The notes under the pieces are model-generated. The model was not told the DNA's origin, did no database searches, and worked only from the letters and a program-made list of their open reading frames with translations. Of a stretch of DNA of 64,000 nt, positions 25,702 through 33,974 are shown in pieces; the stretch's first letter is position 1, and every line of letters begins with the position of its first letter. The stretch is taken from positions 1-64,000 of the forward strand of contig NZ_CAJYTI010000039.1 of the NCBI RefSeq assembly GCF_913777625.1, given 5' to 3'. The translations under genes and the position numbers were made by a program. The stretch comes from an uncultured Sphingomonas sp. (GTDB lineage: Bacteria > Pseudomonadota > Alphaproteobacteria > Sphingomonadales > Sphingomonadaceae).

Positions 25702-26733
25702 TCAGTTGGCGGCGAACTTCAGCAGCTTGATCGCCTCCGAATTGCTCACCATGCCGCCCAGCCGCTTGGTCGCGTAGAAATGGACGAAGGGCTTGTTCGA
25801 ATAGGGATCGCGCAGGATCTGCGTCTCGCCGCGCTCGGCGATCAGATAGCCCGCCTGGAAATTGCCGAAGGCGATCGACAGGCTGTTCGCGGCGATGTCC
25901 GGCATGTCCTCGGCCTCGACCACCGGATAGCCGAGCAACGTCGCCGGCTGGCTGGCGGAAAGCCCCGGCTGCCACAGCATCTCGCCCTGCGCGGTCTTGA
26001 ACTTGCGGATCTTGGCAAGCGTCGCCGAATTCATCACCCAGCTCGCGCCCTGGCGGTACGGCGCGCGCAGCGCCTGCACCAGGTCGATCAGCTTCTCGTC
26101 GGGATTGGCGGCGAAGGCGCCCGCCGCACCGCTCGCCAGATATTGCAACGTGCCGAAGGCGCGCGTCGCGTCCGTGGCGGTCGAGGTCGGCGATGCGAGG
26201 AAGCCCTTGGGCTGGTTCACGCCGGTGCCGCTCACGAACGCCGTGCCCTCGGACTGGGCGAACTCGCGGGCGATCTCGCCGGCCAGCCAGCTCTCCACAT
26301 CGAACATCGCGTCGTCGAGCATCGCCTGGCTCGCCGCCGGATTGGCGTAGAGTTCGCCGAACGGCGGCGCGATTTCGTTGAAGGTCGGCGTGGCGGTGAT
26401 CGGCCGCGCCGCGGTCTCGGACGCCCAGCCGCTGTCGAAGCCGCTGCTCGCCACCAGCTTGCGGTAGCCGCTGGTCCCCACCTTCACCACATTGGCGATC
26501 GCACGGATCGGCGAGATCGCCTGCAGCGTCACGTCGATCTGCGCATCGATCTCGCGCGGCACCGCAAAGCCGCCCTCGGCGCCGCTATTGCCGGACAGCG
26601 CCTTGGTCTCGACCCCGCCGCGCAGATAGCCGTCGAACGCCGCGCTCGCCGCAGGCCTGCCGCCCGCCAGCATCGGCCGCACCGGCGGCAGCGCCGCCTG
26701 CTCGAAGCTCGTTTCCAGTTCGTCCATCGTCAT
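25702..26733 (-). CDS. GTA gp5 major capsid protein (HK97 fold)
   Basis: This 343-residue HK97-type capsid protein has a short N-terminal arm (about 1-35), then GGFAVPREIDAQIDVTLQAISPIR and later SWVMNSATLAKIRKFKTAQG and SIAFGNFQAGYLIAERG, all family hallmarks. The leading arm is probably removed by the gp4 protease encoded just upstream. It forms the GTA head around a few kilobases of host DNA. Confidence 0.95.
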   Translation of the reverse strand: MTMDELETSFEQAALPPVRPMLAGGRPAASAAFDGYLRGGVETKALSGNSGAEGGFAVPREIDAQIDVTLQAISPIRAIANVVKVGTSGYRKLVASSGFDSGWASETAARPITATPTFNEIAPPFGELYANPAASQAMLDDAMFDVESWLAGEIAREFAQSEGTAFVSGTGVNQPKGFLASPTSTATDATRAFGTLQYLASGAAGAFAANPDEKLIDLVQALRAPYRQGASWVMNSATLAKIRKFKTAQGEMLWQPGLSASQPATLLGYPVVEAEDMPDIAANSLSIAFGNFQAGYLIAERGETQILRDPYSNKPFVHFYATKRLGGMVSNSEAIKLLKFAAN

Positions 26734-26760
26734 CTCCCACGCCAGAAAGGTTGGAAAGGT

Positions 26761-27129
26761 TCAGGCGACCGCGTGCACGCGGGCGAGCGGCTGCATCGGC
26801 TCCGCCACCAGGCTCACCTCGATCAGCTGGAGCGCGGTCAGTTCGCGCACCCGGCCGCCCCGCGCGGCGCGCACCCGGTAGCCGAACGACAGCCCCGCCA
26901 CCGCGCCGCCCGCGACCAGCGCCGCCAGCCGCGAATCCTCGACCCGGCCGATCACGCGCAGTCCGCGCGCATCCTCGCCGATCGCCTCGATCGTGCCGAC
27001 GGGCTTGCCGCCATGCTGCCAAAGGAGGGGTACCGGCCCCACCGGCCCGAAGGCCCCTGCGCGCACCACGTCGCCGCCGCGATCGACGGCGTCGAACACC
27101 GCCGCATAGCCGGCGAAGCGGACGCTCAT
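26761..27129 (-). CDS. GTA gp4 HK97-type prohead protease
   Basis: This 122-residue capsid maturation protease has a candidate catalytic His in LLWQHGGKPVG, a Ser in GLSFGYR and the ending LIEVSLVAEPMQ typical of the U35 family. It starts at ATG 27129 with a 4-bp overlap onto the DUF6127 gene; the longer frame upstream is not family-like. Confidence 0.9.
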   Translation of the reverse strand: MSVRFAGYAAVFDAVDRGGDVVRAGAFGPVGPVPLLWQHGGKPVGTIEAIGEDARGLRVIGRVEDSRLAALVAGGAVAGLSFGYRVRAARGGRVRELTALQLIEVSLVAEPMQPLARVHAVA

Positions 27130-27434
27130 TTCAGCCAGCCGGGAAAGCCCAGCCGCATCGCCAGCAGCACCAGCACCAGCGCCGCCAGGGTGCGGCCCAG
27201 CCACTGCATCACCGCCTTGATCATCGACTTCTTGGCATCGCGCCACGCGCCGAGCAGCTCGCGCAGCTCGGTCATGTCCTTGGCGGCGCCGCTGTCTTCC
27301 AGCCCAAGCCGGGCGAGCGCGCGGTTCGCACCCGCCGTACCCGCCTCCTCGGCAATGGCGCGCAGCGTGGTCAGCTCCGCGCCTTCATTCTCGGCCTGTG
27401 CGATCAGCTCGGCCAGCATCGATCCATCGGTCAT
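27126..27434 (-). CDS. DUF6127 small membrane protein of the GTA cluster
   Basis: This 102-residue protein lies between portal and protease genes. It has a helical N-terminal part (AELIAQAENEGAELTTLRAIAEE in sense) and one C-terminal membrane segment (about 82-98, LAALVLVLLAMRLG). It starts with the ATGA overlap at 27434. Orthologues sit at this place in sphingomonad GTA clusters. The function is unknown; the membrane segment suggests a role at release or assembly. Confidence 0.83.
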   Translation of the reverse strand: MTDGSMLAELIAQAENEGAELTTLRAIAEEAGTAGANRALARLGLEDSGAAKDMTELRELLGAWRDAKKSMIKAVMQWLGRTLAALVLVLLAMRLGFPGWLK

Positions 27435-28531
27435 GACAACCCCACCAGCTTGCGTTTCTCTTCGTCGGTCAGGAAGGCGGCGGCGCTGACCTGCTGCCAC
27501 AGCCGCTCACGGTCCTCGGCGAGCGCGGTCACCCGGTCGAGGTCGACCGTCAGCGTCGCCTCGGGGAACCAGGAGCCAAGCCCCTGCGCGATGCCGTCCA
27601 GCAGATGCCCGGCCATCGGCAGGATCGCCTGCCGCCACAGCGCGCGATTGGCCTCGCGGTAATTGGCATAGGCAGCGTCGCCCGGCAGGCCGAGCAGCAT
27701 CGGCGGCACGCCGAACGCCAGTGCGATCTCCCGCGCCGCCGCCGCCTTCAGCCCCACGAAATCCATGTCGGCGGGCGTCAGGCTCATCGCCTGCCATTTG
27801 AGCCCGCCCTCGAGCAGCATCGGGCGCCCGGCATTGGCGGCGCCCGCGAACCCGGCCTCCATCTCGTCCTTCAGCCGGGCGAACTGGTCGGGCGCCAGCG
27901 CCGAGCCGTCGCCGGGATCATAGACCAGCGCACCGCTCGGCCGCGCGGCATTGTCGAGCAGCGCCTTGTTCCACCGCGTCGCGGCGTTGTGGATCGCGAT
28001 CGCGCCGGTCGCCGCGTCCAGGCAGCCCAGGCCATAATGGTCGTCGGCCGGATGGAAGGCGCGCAGATGCAGGATCTGCGGCCGCCCGCCATCGTCGGCC
28101 GCCAGCCGGGTGACGTGCTCGCCCACCCGGTAGCGATAGGCGATCGGCCAGCCATTGGCGTCCGGCTCCACCGTCACCCGCTCGGGGCGCAGCGCATAGA
28201 GCGCCTGGAGCTGCCCCGCGCCATCGGTGAGCAGCTGGACATAGCCGTTGCCGTGCAGCAGCAGCTGCGCCGCCAGCGTCTCGAGCAGCCGCTGCCCGCC
28301 CGAGGGCGCCGCGATCAGCGCCACCAATGCCGGATCGGAGCCCGCGAGCGGCGCCGCGCCCACGCCTTCGGCGACAAGCCGCACCGCGCGCTGGGCGACC
28401 GGATTCTGGCAATAGCCTTCGCGCAGCTGCATCTCATAGCTGCGCGGCCAGTCGCCGAGGCTGCCCCAGCCGCCGCGTGCCAGTGCCGGCCGCTGGCCCT
28501 CGCGCGCGGCCTTGCGCCCGAACCACTTCAT
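27431..28531 (-). CDS. GTA gp3 portal protein (HK97 family)
   Basis: This 366-residue ring-forming portal starts at MKWFGRK (ATG 28531) in an ATGA overlap with the EF-hand gene; the frame upstream is Arg/Gly-rich antisense noise. Family marks are YGLGCLDAATGAIAIHNAATRWNK, FGVPPMLLGLPGDAAYANYREANRALWRQ and the C-terminal FLTDEEKRKLVGL, all in sense. Confidence 0.93.
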   Translation of the reverse strand: MKWFGRKAAREGQRPALARGGWGSLGDWPRSYEMQLREGYCQNPVAQRAVRLVAEGVGAAPLAGSDPALVALIAAPSGGQRLLETLAAQLLLHGNGYVQLLTDGAGQLQALYALRPERVTVEPDANGWPIAYRYRVGEHVTRLAADDGGRPQILHLRAFHPADDHYGLGCLDAATGAIAIHNAATRWNKALLDNAARPSGALVYDPGDGSALAPDQFARLKDEMEAGFAGAANAGRPMLLEGGLKWQAMSLTPADMDFVGLKAAAAREIALAFGVPPMLLGLPGDAAYANYREANRALWRQAILPMAGHLLDGIAQGLGSWFPEATLTVDLDRVTALAEDRERLWQQVSAAAFLTDEEKRKLVGLS

Positions 28532-28815
28532 CGCGCCAGCTCCGAGGGGCGGAGCCTGCCGTCGTGATCGAGGTCGCGGGCCCAATAGGCGGCGCTGAGC
28601 GCAGCGCGCATGCCATCCCAGAAGCCGCCCTGGAGGGTGGCCGTCGGAAAGGCGCGTTCGACCAGCGCCTGCACTTCGGCCGCGTCCAGCGCCCCGTCGC
28701 CATTCCGATCGCCCGCCACCACCAGGCCGGTGCCCACCGCCAACCCGGTCCGCGCATCGAGCGCGCACGCGCCCGTCAGCAGGGCGAGCAGCCCTGCAGC
28801 CATGCAGTTTCGCAT
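28528..28815 (-). CDS. EF-hand calcium-binding lipoprotein-like protein inside the GTA cluster
   Basis: This 95-residue exported protein has a hydrophobic leader with a lipobox-like LLTGAC at about 15-20. Two canonical EF-hand loops follow: DRNGDGALDAAE (about 40-51) and DLDHDGRLRPSE (about 81-92), with all six ligand positions kept in each. It overlaps the portal gene by 4 bp (ATGA), so it is part of the operon. It is not among the standard RcGTA genes. A calcium-sensing or envelope role during particle assembly or release is an inference. Confidence 0.82.
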   Translation of the reverse strand: MRNCMAAGLLALLTGACALDARTGLAVGTGLVVAGDRNGDGALDAAEVQALVERAFPTATLQGGFWDGMRAALSAAYWARDLDHDGRLRPSELAR

Positions 28816-28983
28816 TGGATGTCTCCTGTACCTTTAGAAACCCTTCCCTTTCAGGAGCGGCAGGTGAACCGCGCCCCGCGAGGTTCAGGTCCGCCTGGGA
28901 GGCGGACCGACCGGACGCTGGGTTGGGGTGGGGCCATGTCTCCCCGAGACCAACCGACGTTCTGGAATCCCTCCACCCCCAAA

Positions 28984-29005
28984 CCCCTCCTCCAGGGAGG
29001 AGGGG
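28984..29005. repeat. Hairpin element in the GTA operon (copy 2)
   Basis: CCCCTCCTCC / GGAGGAGGGG form a near-perfect stem 13 bases after the large terminase stop codon. The minus-strand sequence ccttag before the stem is shared with the copy at 24461-24483. The 200-bp gap to the EF-hand gene holds nothing else that I recognise. Confidence 0.5.
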
Positions 29006-29017
29006 CTAAGGAATTGT

Positions 29018-30337
29018 TCACACCACCCGCACCGCCGCGCGGCCGCGCCGGCCGAGCAACAATTCGGTCGCCGCCCATACCAGCGCATCGGCGCGATCCG
29101 GCGAAAGGCCGGGACCCTGATAGCCGCCCGCCGCCTGCAGCCCGGCCATCTCCTCCTCCAGCGCCGGGAAGGCCGCCGCGTGCCACAGCACGCCCTTTTC
29201 GTAGAGCAGCGCCACTGGCTCGGCCCGCGCGCTCTTGCCGCGGCTGGCATGGACGAGGCGGATCGGCAGCGCGGTATCCGCTGCGCGCAGCACGCTTTCC
29301 ACCATCGCCCCGCCCTGGTTCTTTTCCGCCACCACGCATTCCGCCTCGAACCGCGCGGCGCAGTCTGCCACCGCCGCCGCCCAGCCTTCGGGGCTGAGCC
29401 CCGCGACGCTGGCATCGGCGAGCACATAGCCTTGCCCGTCCGCGCCGAGCCCGACCGCAACGATGCCGCAGGCATCGCCCTCGGTGCCGGCGGGCGGGTC
29501 GACCCCGATCACCACCCGCTCCAGCCGCGCAGGCGCCGCGCGCCGCTGCCGCTCGATCAGTCCGCGCGGCCACAAGGCGCCGGGGACGTCGTCGATCAGT
29601 TCGCCGTCCAGTTCCTGCCGGCCGAGCCGCGTGCCCGCATAATCGACCAGCATCGCCTCGACGAAGCTGGCCGGCAGGTGGAGATTGTCGCGGGTCCGCC
29701 CGCGCGTCTCGTGCACCCCCGGCATCGCCATCACGCGGCGCATCAGCTTCACCGGGCGCGGCGTCGTCGTCACCACCACGCGCGGCTGCGGGCCGCGCCG
29801 CAAGCCCATCATCAGATTGTCCCAGGCGCTGTCGGCCGCGCCGCTCCGCCATTTGGCGAGCTCGTCGCACCAGGCAAAGTCGTGCTCGGGCCCGCGCAGC
29901 TTTTCCGGCGCCTCCGCCGAATAGACAAAGGCCCGCGCGCCCGATCCGAACACCAGCTCGCCGCGCGCCGGATGCCAGCCGATCGTCTCCAGCTCCCGCG
30001 CCACCGCGAGCAAACCCGCCGGGCCCTCAACCATCACCCTGCGGACTTCGTCGACCGTCGCGCCGACCAGCGCGATCCGCGCGCCGGCCTGCTCGCGTGC
30101 CATCTGGCTCACCCATTCCGACCCGGCCCGCGTCTTGCCGAAGCCACGCCCGGCGCGGATCAGCCAGATCCGCCAATCCCCCTCCGGCCAGAACTGCCCC
30201 TCATGCGCCCAGCGCCACCAGGCCTCGTTGAAGAAGCGCAGATGCGCGCGCGACATCTCCCGGACCAGCGCCACGCGTTCCCCACGCGGGGCAAGCGCCA
30301 GCCTCGCCAGTGCGTCGTCGGCATCGGCGGGGGTCAT
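29018..30337 (-). CDS. GTA gp2 large terminase
   Basis: This 439-residue DNA-packaging motor has a Walker A-like RAGRGFGKTRAGSEW (about 65-79) and a Walker B ending in CDEL (HDFAWCDEL, about 160). The C-terminal RNase H-like nuclease has VIGVDPPAG (about 240) and the late acidic residue in DALVWA. GTA terminases of this type package headfuls of chromosomal DNA with little sequence choice. It overlaps gp1 by 4 bp. Confidence 0.93.
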   Translation of the reverse strand: MTPADADDALARLALAPRGERVALVREMSRAHLRFFNEAWWRWAHEGQFWPEGDWRIWLIRAGRGFGKTRAGSEWVSQMAREQAGARIALVGATVDEVRRVMVEGPAGLLAVARELETIGWHPARGELVFGSGARAFVYSAEAPEKLRGPEHDFAWCDELAKWRSGAADSAWDNLMMGLRRGPQPRVVVTTTPRPVKLMRRVMAMPGVHETRGRTRDNLHLPASFVEAMLVDYAGTRLGRQELDGELIDDVPGALWPRGLIERQRRAAPARLERVVIGVDPPAGTEGDACGIVAVGLGADGQGYVLADASVAGLSPEGWAAAVADCAARFEAECVVAEKNQGGAMVESVLRAADTALPIRLVHASRGKSARAEPVALLYEKGVLWHAAAFPALEEEMAGLQAAGGYQGPGLSPDRADALVWAATELLLGRRGRAAVRVV

Positions 30338-30837
30338 CGCTGCGCCTCACGCTCGGCGGCAAGCCGCCGGGCGAGCGCATCGAGCTTCTTGTTGAGCGCA
30401 GCCTCGGCCTCCTCGCGGCTGACCCGAACCACCCCGCCCCGCGGCGTGGGGGTCCGGTTCTCCACCGTGCCGCGGTGCATCCGCAGCAGATCCATCGCCA
30501 GCTTGGCATCGAACGGCCCCGCGGACGGCAGCGCGCCATCGCTGCCGCCTTCCTCGAGAGGATGCGGGGCGGCGAGTTGGGCGAGCAGTTGCTCCTCCAG
30601 CCGCTCATAGCCGGTGAGGATCGCGCCCCGCCATGCCGCGGCGAAATCGGGATGCTGCCGCCGTCGCCGATAGGCGGAGCGATGATCTACGCCGGCATGG
30701 CGGCACGCGCCCAGCACGTTGCAGGTCGCCGCCAGCATGTCGAGGAACGCGTTTTCCTGCTCCTCGGTCCAGGCATGGGCCGGCAGCTTGCGCTTCTGCA
30801 GACGACGGTTGGTCGCCTTGCCGATCACATCCGTCAT
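30334..30837 (-). CDS. GTA gp1-like small terminase
   Basis: This 167-residue protein starts at ATG 30837 with SD AAGAGG. The helix-turn-helix-like N-terminal half includes WTEEQENAFLDMLAATCNV and HAGVDHRSAYRRRRQHPDF in sense, typical of small terminases. A helical C-terminus follows (SREEAEAALNKKLDALARRL). It is the first gene of the GTA operon. It overlaps gp2 by 4 bp. Confidence 0.82.
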   Translation of the reverse strand: MTDVIGKATNRRLQKRKLPAHAWTEEQENAFLDMLAATCNVLGACRHAGVDHRSAYRRRRQHPDFAAAWRGAILTGYERLEEQLLAQLAAPHPLEEGGSDGALPSAGPFDAKLAMDLLRMHRGTVENRTPTPRGGVVRVSREEAEAALNKKLDALARRLAAEREAQR

Positions 30838-30857
30838 GGCACCTCTTCCGAAAACAC

Positions 30858-30892
30858 GAACGGGCCGCGGCACGCACATGCCCGGCCCGTTC
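30858..30892 (-). promoter_or_regulatory. Leader hairpin of the GTA operon
   Basis: GAACGGGCC (30858-30866) pairs with GGCCCGTTC (30884-30892) across a 17-base loop. On the minus strand the stem is followed by gtgttttcgg, and the SD of gp1 comes 20 bases later. No gene ends on this strand upstream for at least 600 bases, so this looks like a leader hairpin, possibly an attenuator. Confidence 0.4.
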
Positions 30893-31083
30893 CAGCGGAG
30901 CCGCTCGGCGCGACTCGCAATTCTTCAGCGTTCCTGTTTTGTGCCACACCAGCGTCACGATGTCAAGGGTAATTAACCGATATGGTTCGCAGCCCGACCC
31001 TGCGCGTCCCATAGTGAGTATTACGGAAATGTACGGATGCGGGAGGGATAGTCGTGCAGTAAAGAAGCGGTGTCGGAGGAAAT
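30893..31083. other. Intergenic region upstream of the GTA operon
   Basis: About 190 bases, with lower GC than the surroundings (for example gggtaattaaccgatatgg). It should contain the GTA promoter on the minus strand. A GANTC site (gactc, 30912) and a CtrA-like half-site TTAACC are visible, but there is no complete CtrA box or sigma-70 pair that I would call. Confidence 0.4.
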
Positions 31084-31401
31084 ATGAAAACGATATCATC
31101 ATATTTCACCGACCGCGGAGAACAAAGTTTCGCACAGCCTCTAGAGCACGTATTTTACCGGATAGAAGACAAGCAGTTAACCATCTTGTGCAGATGGATT
31201 TGCCCGCATAGAGGCACGGCGCCCGAGCTGTATCCCGGTGCCCCCGCACAACAGTATCGCGTTCCCAATGCGCCGACAGAGAGGGCGGCGCATGCGGAAA
31301 TCGGAGCTTCAGGCCTTCATCGTTGCCCATGCACCCGGTGTGCCTCGCTCGAGGCGCAGCCGGCCGCTGGCGTTCCGGAGACTTGCATTGCCGATTTTTA
31401 G
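31084..31401 (+). CDS. Hypothetical protein with strong SD, uncertain
   Basis: An open frame of 105 codons begins at an ATG four bases after GGAGG. The first 40 codons have a lower GC content than the local coding DNA and a protein-like composition (MKTISSYFTDRGEQSFAQPL and so on). The C-terminal half is Cys/Ala/Pro-rich and may be read-through of non-coding DNA. I recognise no domain. It may be a real small transferred gene, a shortened remnant, or noise. Confidence 0.3.
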   Translation: MKTISSYFTDRGEQSFAQPLEHVFYRIEDKQLTILCRWICPHRGTAPELYPGAPAQQYRVPNAPTERAAHAEIGASGLHRCPCTRCASLEAQPAAGVPETCIADF

Positions 31402-31528
31402 GGTTTCCTCGCGCATTTCTTTTTCGCGACTGGTTCGGCCGGTCCGTCGTGGCGGCCGTCAACGCCGCCGCTCCTGGTCGCTGCGCCGGCAGCATTTGCC
31501 AAGCGCCGCCCGCTTCTCCGGTCCGGGC

Positions 31529-33616
31529 ATGCCTGCCATGCCGATGCACCGCGGCTTTCGCTACCCCGTGCATCGTCCGACGCTGGGGCCGTTGCGCCCC
31601 ATCCTGCTGTCCATCGCCATCGGCGCCACGGTCGTCGCGGCCCTGCTGTGGAGCGCCGGCGAGCAGATGCTGGCCCAGGCCCGCGCCGATGCGCTGGCCG
31701 CCGCCACGCGCGAGAACGCCAACCGCGCGATCGCCTATGAGCAGTTCGTCGCCCGGACGCTGGACAGCGCGCGATTGGCGATCGACCATTATGCCGATCG
31801 GTTTCGCACGATCACGCCCATGCCCGGGCATGGCACGCCGCCGCAGTTGCTCGACGATGCGATCGCCAGGAACCGGCTGTTCGCCTCGGTAGCGGTGGCC
31901 GACGCCGCGGGCGTGGTACGCTGGGCCTCGGTGCCCGGGCTGCCGGTGCTCAACTTCGCCGACCATCCGATCTTTCGCGACCTTCGCGCCGATCGTTCGG
32001 GCCGGATGACGATCAGCGTTCCGGAAATCAGCCCGTTCGTGCATCGCCCGCTGATATCGATCAGCCGCGCCATTCGCGATGCGGACGGGCGCTTCCGCGG
32101 GGTTGTCGTCGTGCGCATTCCGGTCGAGCGGTTCGTCGACTTCAACCAGGGCGCCATGACCCGTCCGCTCGACGTGATCTCGGTGATCCGGCTGGACGGC
32201 ATCACCCTGGCGCGCCGCACCGGCGCGAAGATCAGCTATGGGGAGAATCTGGCGGGCAAGCTGCCGATGCGCCACCAGCTGGCCGAGCCCAACGGCACCT
32301 ATGTCGGCCCCAGCGCCTTTACCGGCATCCGCCGCGTGTTCAGCCACCGCCGCCTGAGCGACTATGGCATCTTCGTCACCACCGGCACCGCCGAGCGCGA
32401 CATCCTGGCCGGCGAGGAAGCGCGATCGATCCGCGCGCGCGGGATCACGCTGGGCATCACGCTCGCGATCATGCTTTTTGCCGGGCTCGCGATGTTCGCG
32501 TTGCGCCGCCGGGAAAAGGCCGCACGCGACCTGGCCGGCACCAACGACCGGCTGCACGAGGCGCAGCGGATCGGCGGCATCGGCGACTGGGAGTATGACC
32601 TGAGCAGCGATCGTCTGGTGCTGTCGGACCAGCTCTGCCGGATGTACGATCGGGCACCGGCGGACGACATGGTCGATGGCCGTACCGCGCTTGCCGTGCT
32701 GCCTTCGCAGGACCGACGGCAGCTGCTCGCCGCGATCCGCACCGCGATCAGCACCCGGCGCCCGCAAAGCTGCGACGTGACGGCACGAACCGGCAAGCGC
32801 CACCCATCGCACCGGCGCATCCGCATCGCCCCCATCGTCGAAGCCGACGGGTCGATCACGACGCTGATGGGCACCGATCAGGACATCAACGCCGAAACGG
32901 CCCATGCCGCGCTCCGCGACGAGATTGCCCATGGCGCCCGCGTGCAGGCGATGAACATCATGGCGGCGACGATCGCCCATGAAATCGCGCAGCCGCTCAC
33001 CGCCGCGTCCAACTATCTCGCTGCGGCGACCCTCGGCGGGGACCGGCAGGGCGACCTGCTCGACAAGGCGCGCGCGCAGATCGGGCTGGCCCATGGCATC
33101 ATGCAGCGCGCGCGCGACATGGCGGCAAACCGGCGGACCGGCAGCGCAGCGCGGATCGCCGAGGCGGTGGACGACGCGCTCTCGCTGCTGCGCGCGTCGA
33201 TGCCCGGCTGCACGGCCGACTTCAGCGTCGATCTCGATGCCCAGGCGCCCTGGGTCGCAGCGGACAAGGTGCAGGTGCAACAGGTGCTGCTCAACCTGCT
33301 GCGCAATTCGGTGCAGGCGATCGGCAAGCACCGGGATGCGAAGATCGTCATCGCCAGCGCGCAGCTGCCGGACGGCACCGTGCAGCTCTCGGTCACCGAT
33401 AACGGACCCGGAATCCGCGCGCCGGACGCGATTTTCACGCCCTTCGCCTCGTCGCGTCCGGCATTGGGGCTTGGCCTGGGGCTGTCGATCTGCCGCACCA
33501 TCGTCGAATCCTATGGCGGCCAGATCTGCGCCGATGCCGGCAGGACCGGCGGTGCCCGGCTCAGCTTCACCCTGCCGGGATTAGCCTTCGCCGGCACCCC
33601 GTCCGAATTCGCCTGA
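31529..33616 (+). CDS. PAS sensor histidine kinase with periplasmic Cache-type domain
   Basis: This membrane sensor kinase has 695 aa from ATG 31529; the open frame upstream is an implausible Arg-rich tract, so I start at MPAMPMHRGF. TM1 is at about 22-40. A periplasmic PDC/Cache-like sensor follows (about 45-285), then TM2 (about 305-327) and a PAS-like region (about 335-435). The H-box is AHEIAQPLTAASNYL (FixL-type HPK4). The ATPase has N, DNGPG and GLGLGLSICRTIVESYGG motifs. No response regulator gene is adjacent, so its partner is unknown. Confidence 0.87.
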   Translation: MPAMPMHRGFRYPVHRPTLGPLRPILLSIAIGATVVAALLWSAGEQMLAQARADALAAATRENANRAIAYEQFVARTLDSARLAIDHYADRFRTITPMPGHGTPPQLLDDAIARNRLFASVAVADAAGVVRWASVPGLPVLNFADHPIFRDLRADRSGRMTISVPEISPFVHRPLISISRAIRDADGRFRGVVVVRIPVERFVDFNQGAMTRPLDVISVIRLDGITLARRTGAKISYGENLAGKLPMRHQLAEPNGTYVGPSAFTGIRRVFSHRRLSDYGIFVTTGTAERDILAGEEARSIRARGITLGITLAIMLFAGLAMFALRRREKAARDLAGTNDRLHEAQRIGGIGDWEYDLSSDRLVLSDQLCRMYDRAPADDMVDGRTALAVLPSQDRRQLLAAIRTAISTRRPQSCDVTARTGKRHPSHRRIRIAPIVEADGSITTLMGTDQDINAETAHAALRDEIAHGARVQAMNIMAATIAHEIAQPLTAASNYLAAATLGGDRQGDLLDKARAQIGLAHGIMQRARDMAANRRTGSAARIAEAVDDALSLLRASMPGCTADFSVDLDAQAPWVAADKVQVQQVLLNLLRNSVQAIGKHRDAKIVIASAQLPDGTVQLSVTDNGPGIRAPDAIFTPFASSRPALGLGLGLSICRTIVESYGGQICADAGRTGGARLSFTLPGLAFAGTPSEFA

Positions 33617-33974
33617 CCGTAGTCGAGCCGGTCCGGCGCGGGAGACCGCCCCGGGCGCGCCGGCGGACGCCAACGACGGGTCCGCCTGCCACGGCAGCAA
33701 TTGTCGCCGAGAGGGTCGTTGAAGCGGCGGCGACAGCAGCTGCGTTGGCGCCCTTTCATCGGGCTTCCTGGTTCCCGCTAACCGCAAACACCCAAACAAT
33801 AATATTGCGTGTGTGCGCCGTTGCCATACGCCGCGAAGCTCCCGCCGAGCAAAAATGAAGACCTTCAAGTATTCACAATCATTTGACTCCGAAACAATGG
33901 TTAGCTTAGCAAAAATAGGCAGGACAATTTGGCTGTCCGGGCCAGGTCATCATTGCAATCTGGGGTTACATCAC
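33617..33974. other. 358-bp intergenic region before the PEP-CTERM gene
   Basis: A GGCGGAC / GTCCGCC hairpin at 33662-33686 may end the kinase transcript; there is no T-run. From 33790 the sequence becomes AT-richer. A possible promoter is ttgact (33883) with ttagca 17 bases later. The last 60 bases hold a short GGACA/TGTCC hairpin. I see no gene or known riboswitch. Confidence 0.4.

Noticed and set aside
16860..30837. Ordinary active prophage
   Set aside because: The gene order and sizes match a GTA, and integrase, repressor, replication and lysis genes are absent.
33790..33974. c-di-GMP (GEMM) riboswitch before the PEP-CTERM gene
   Set aside because: The conserved GEMM core bases are not present; only a short stem is seen.
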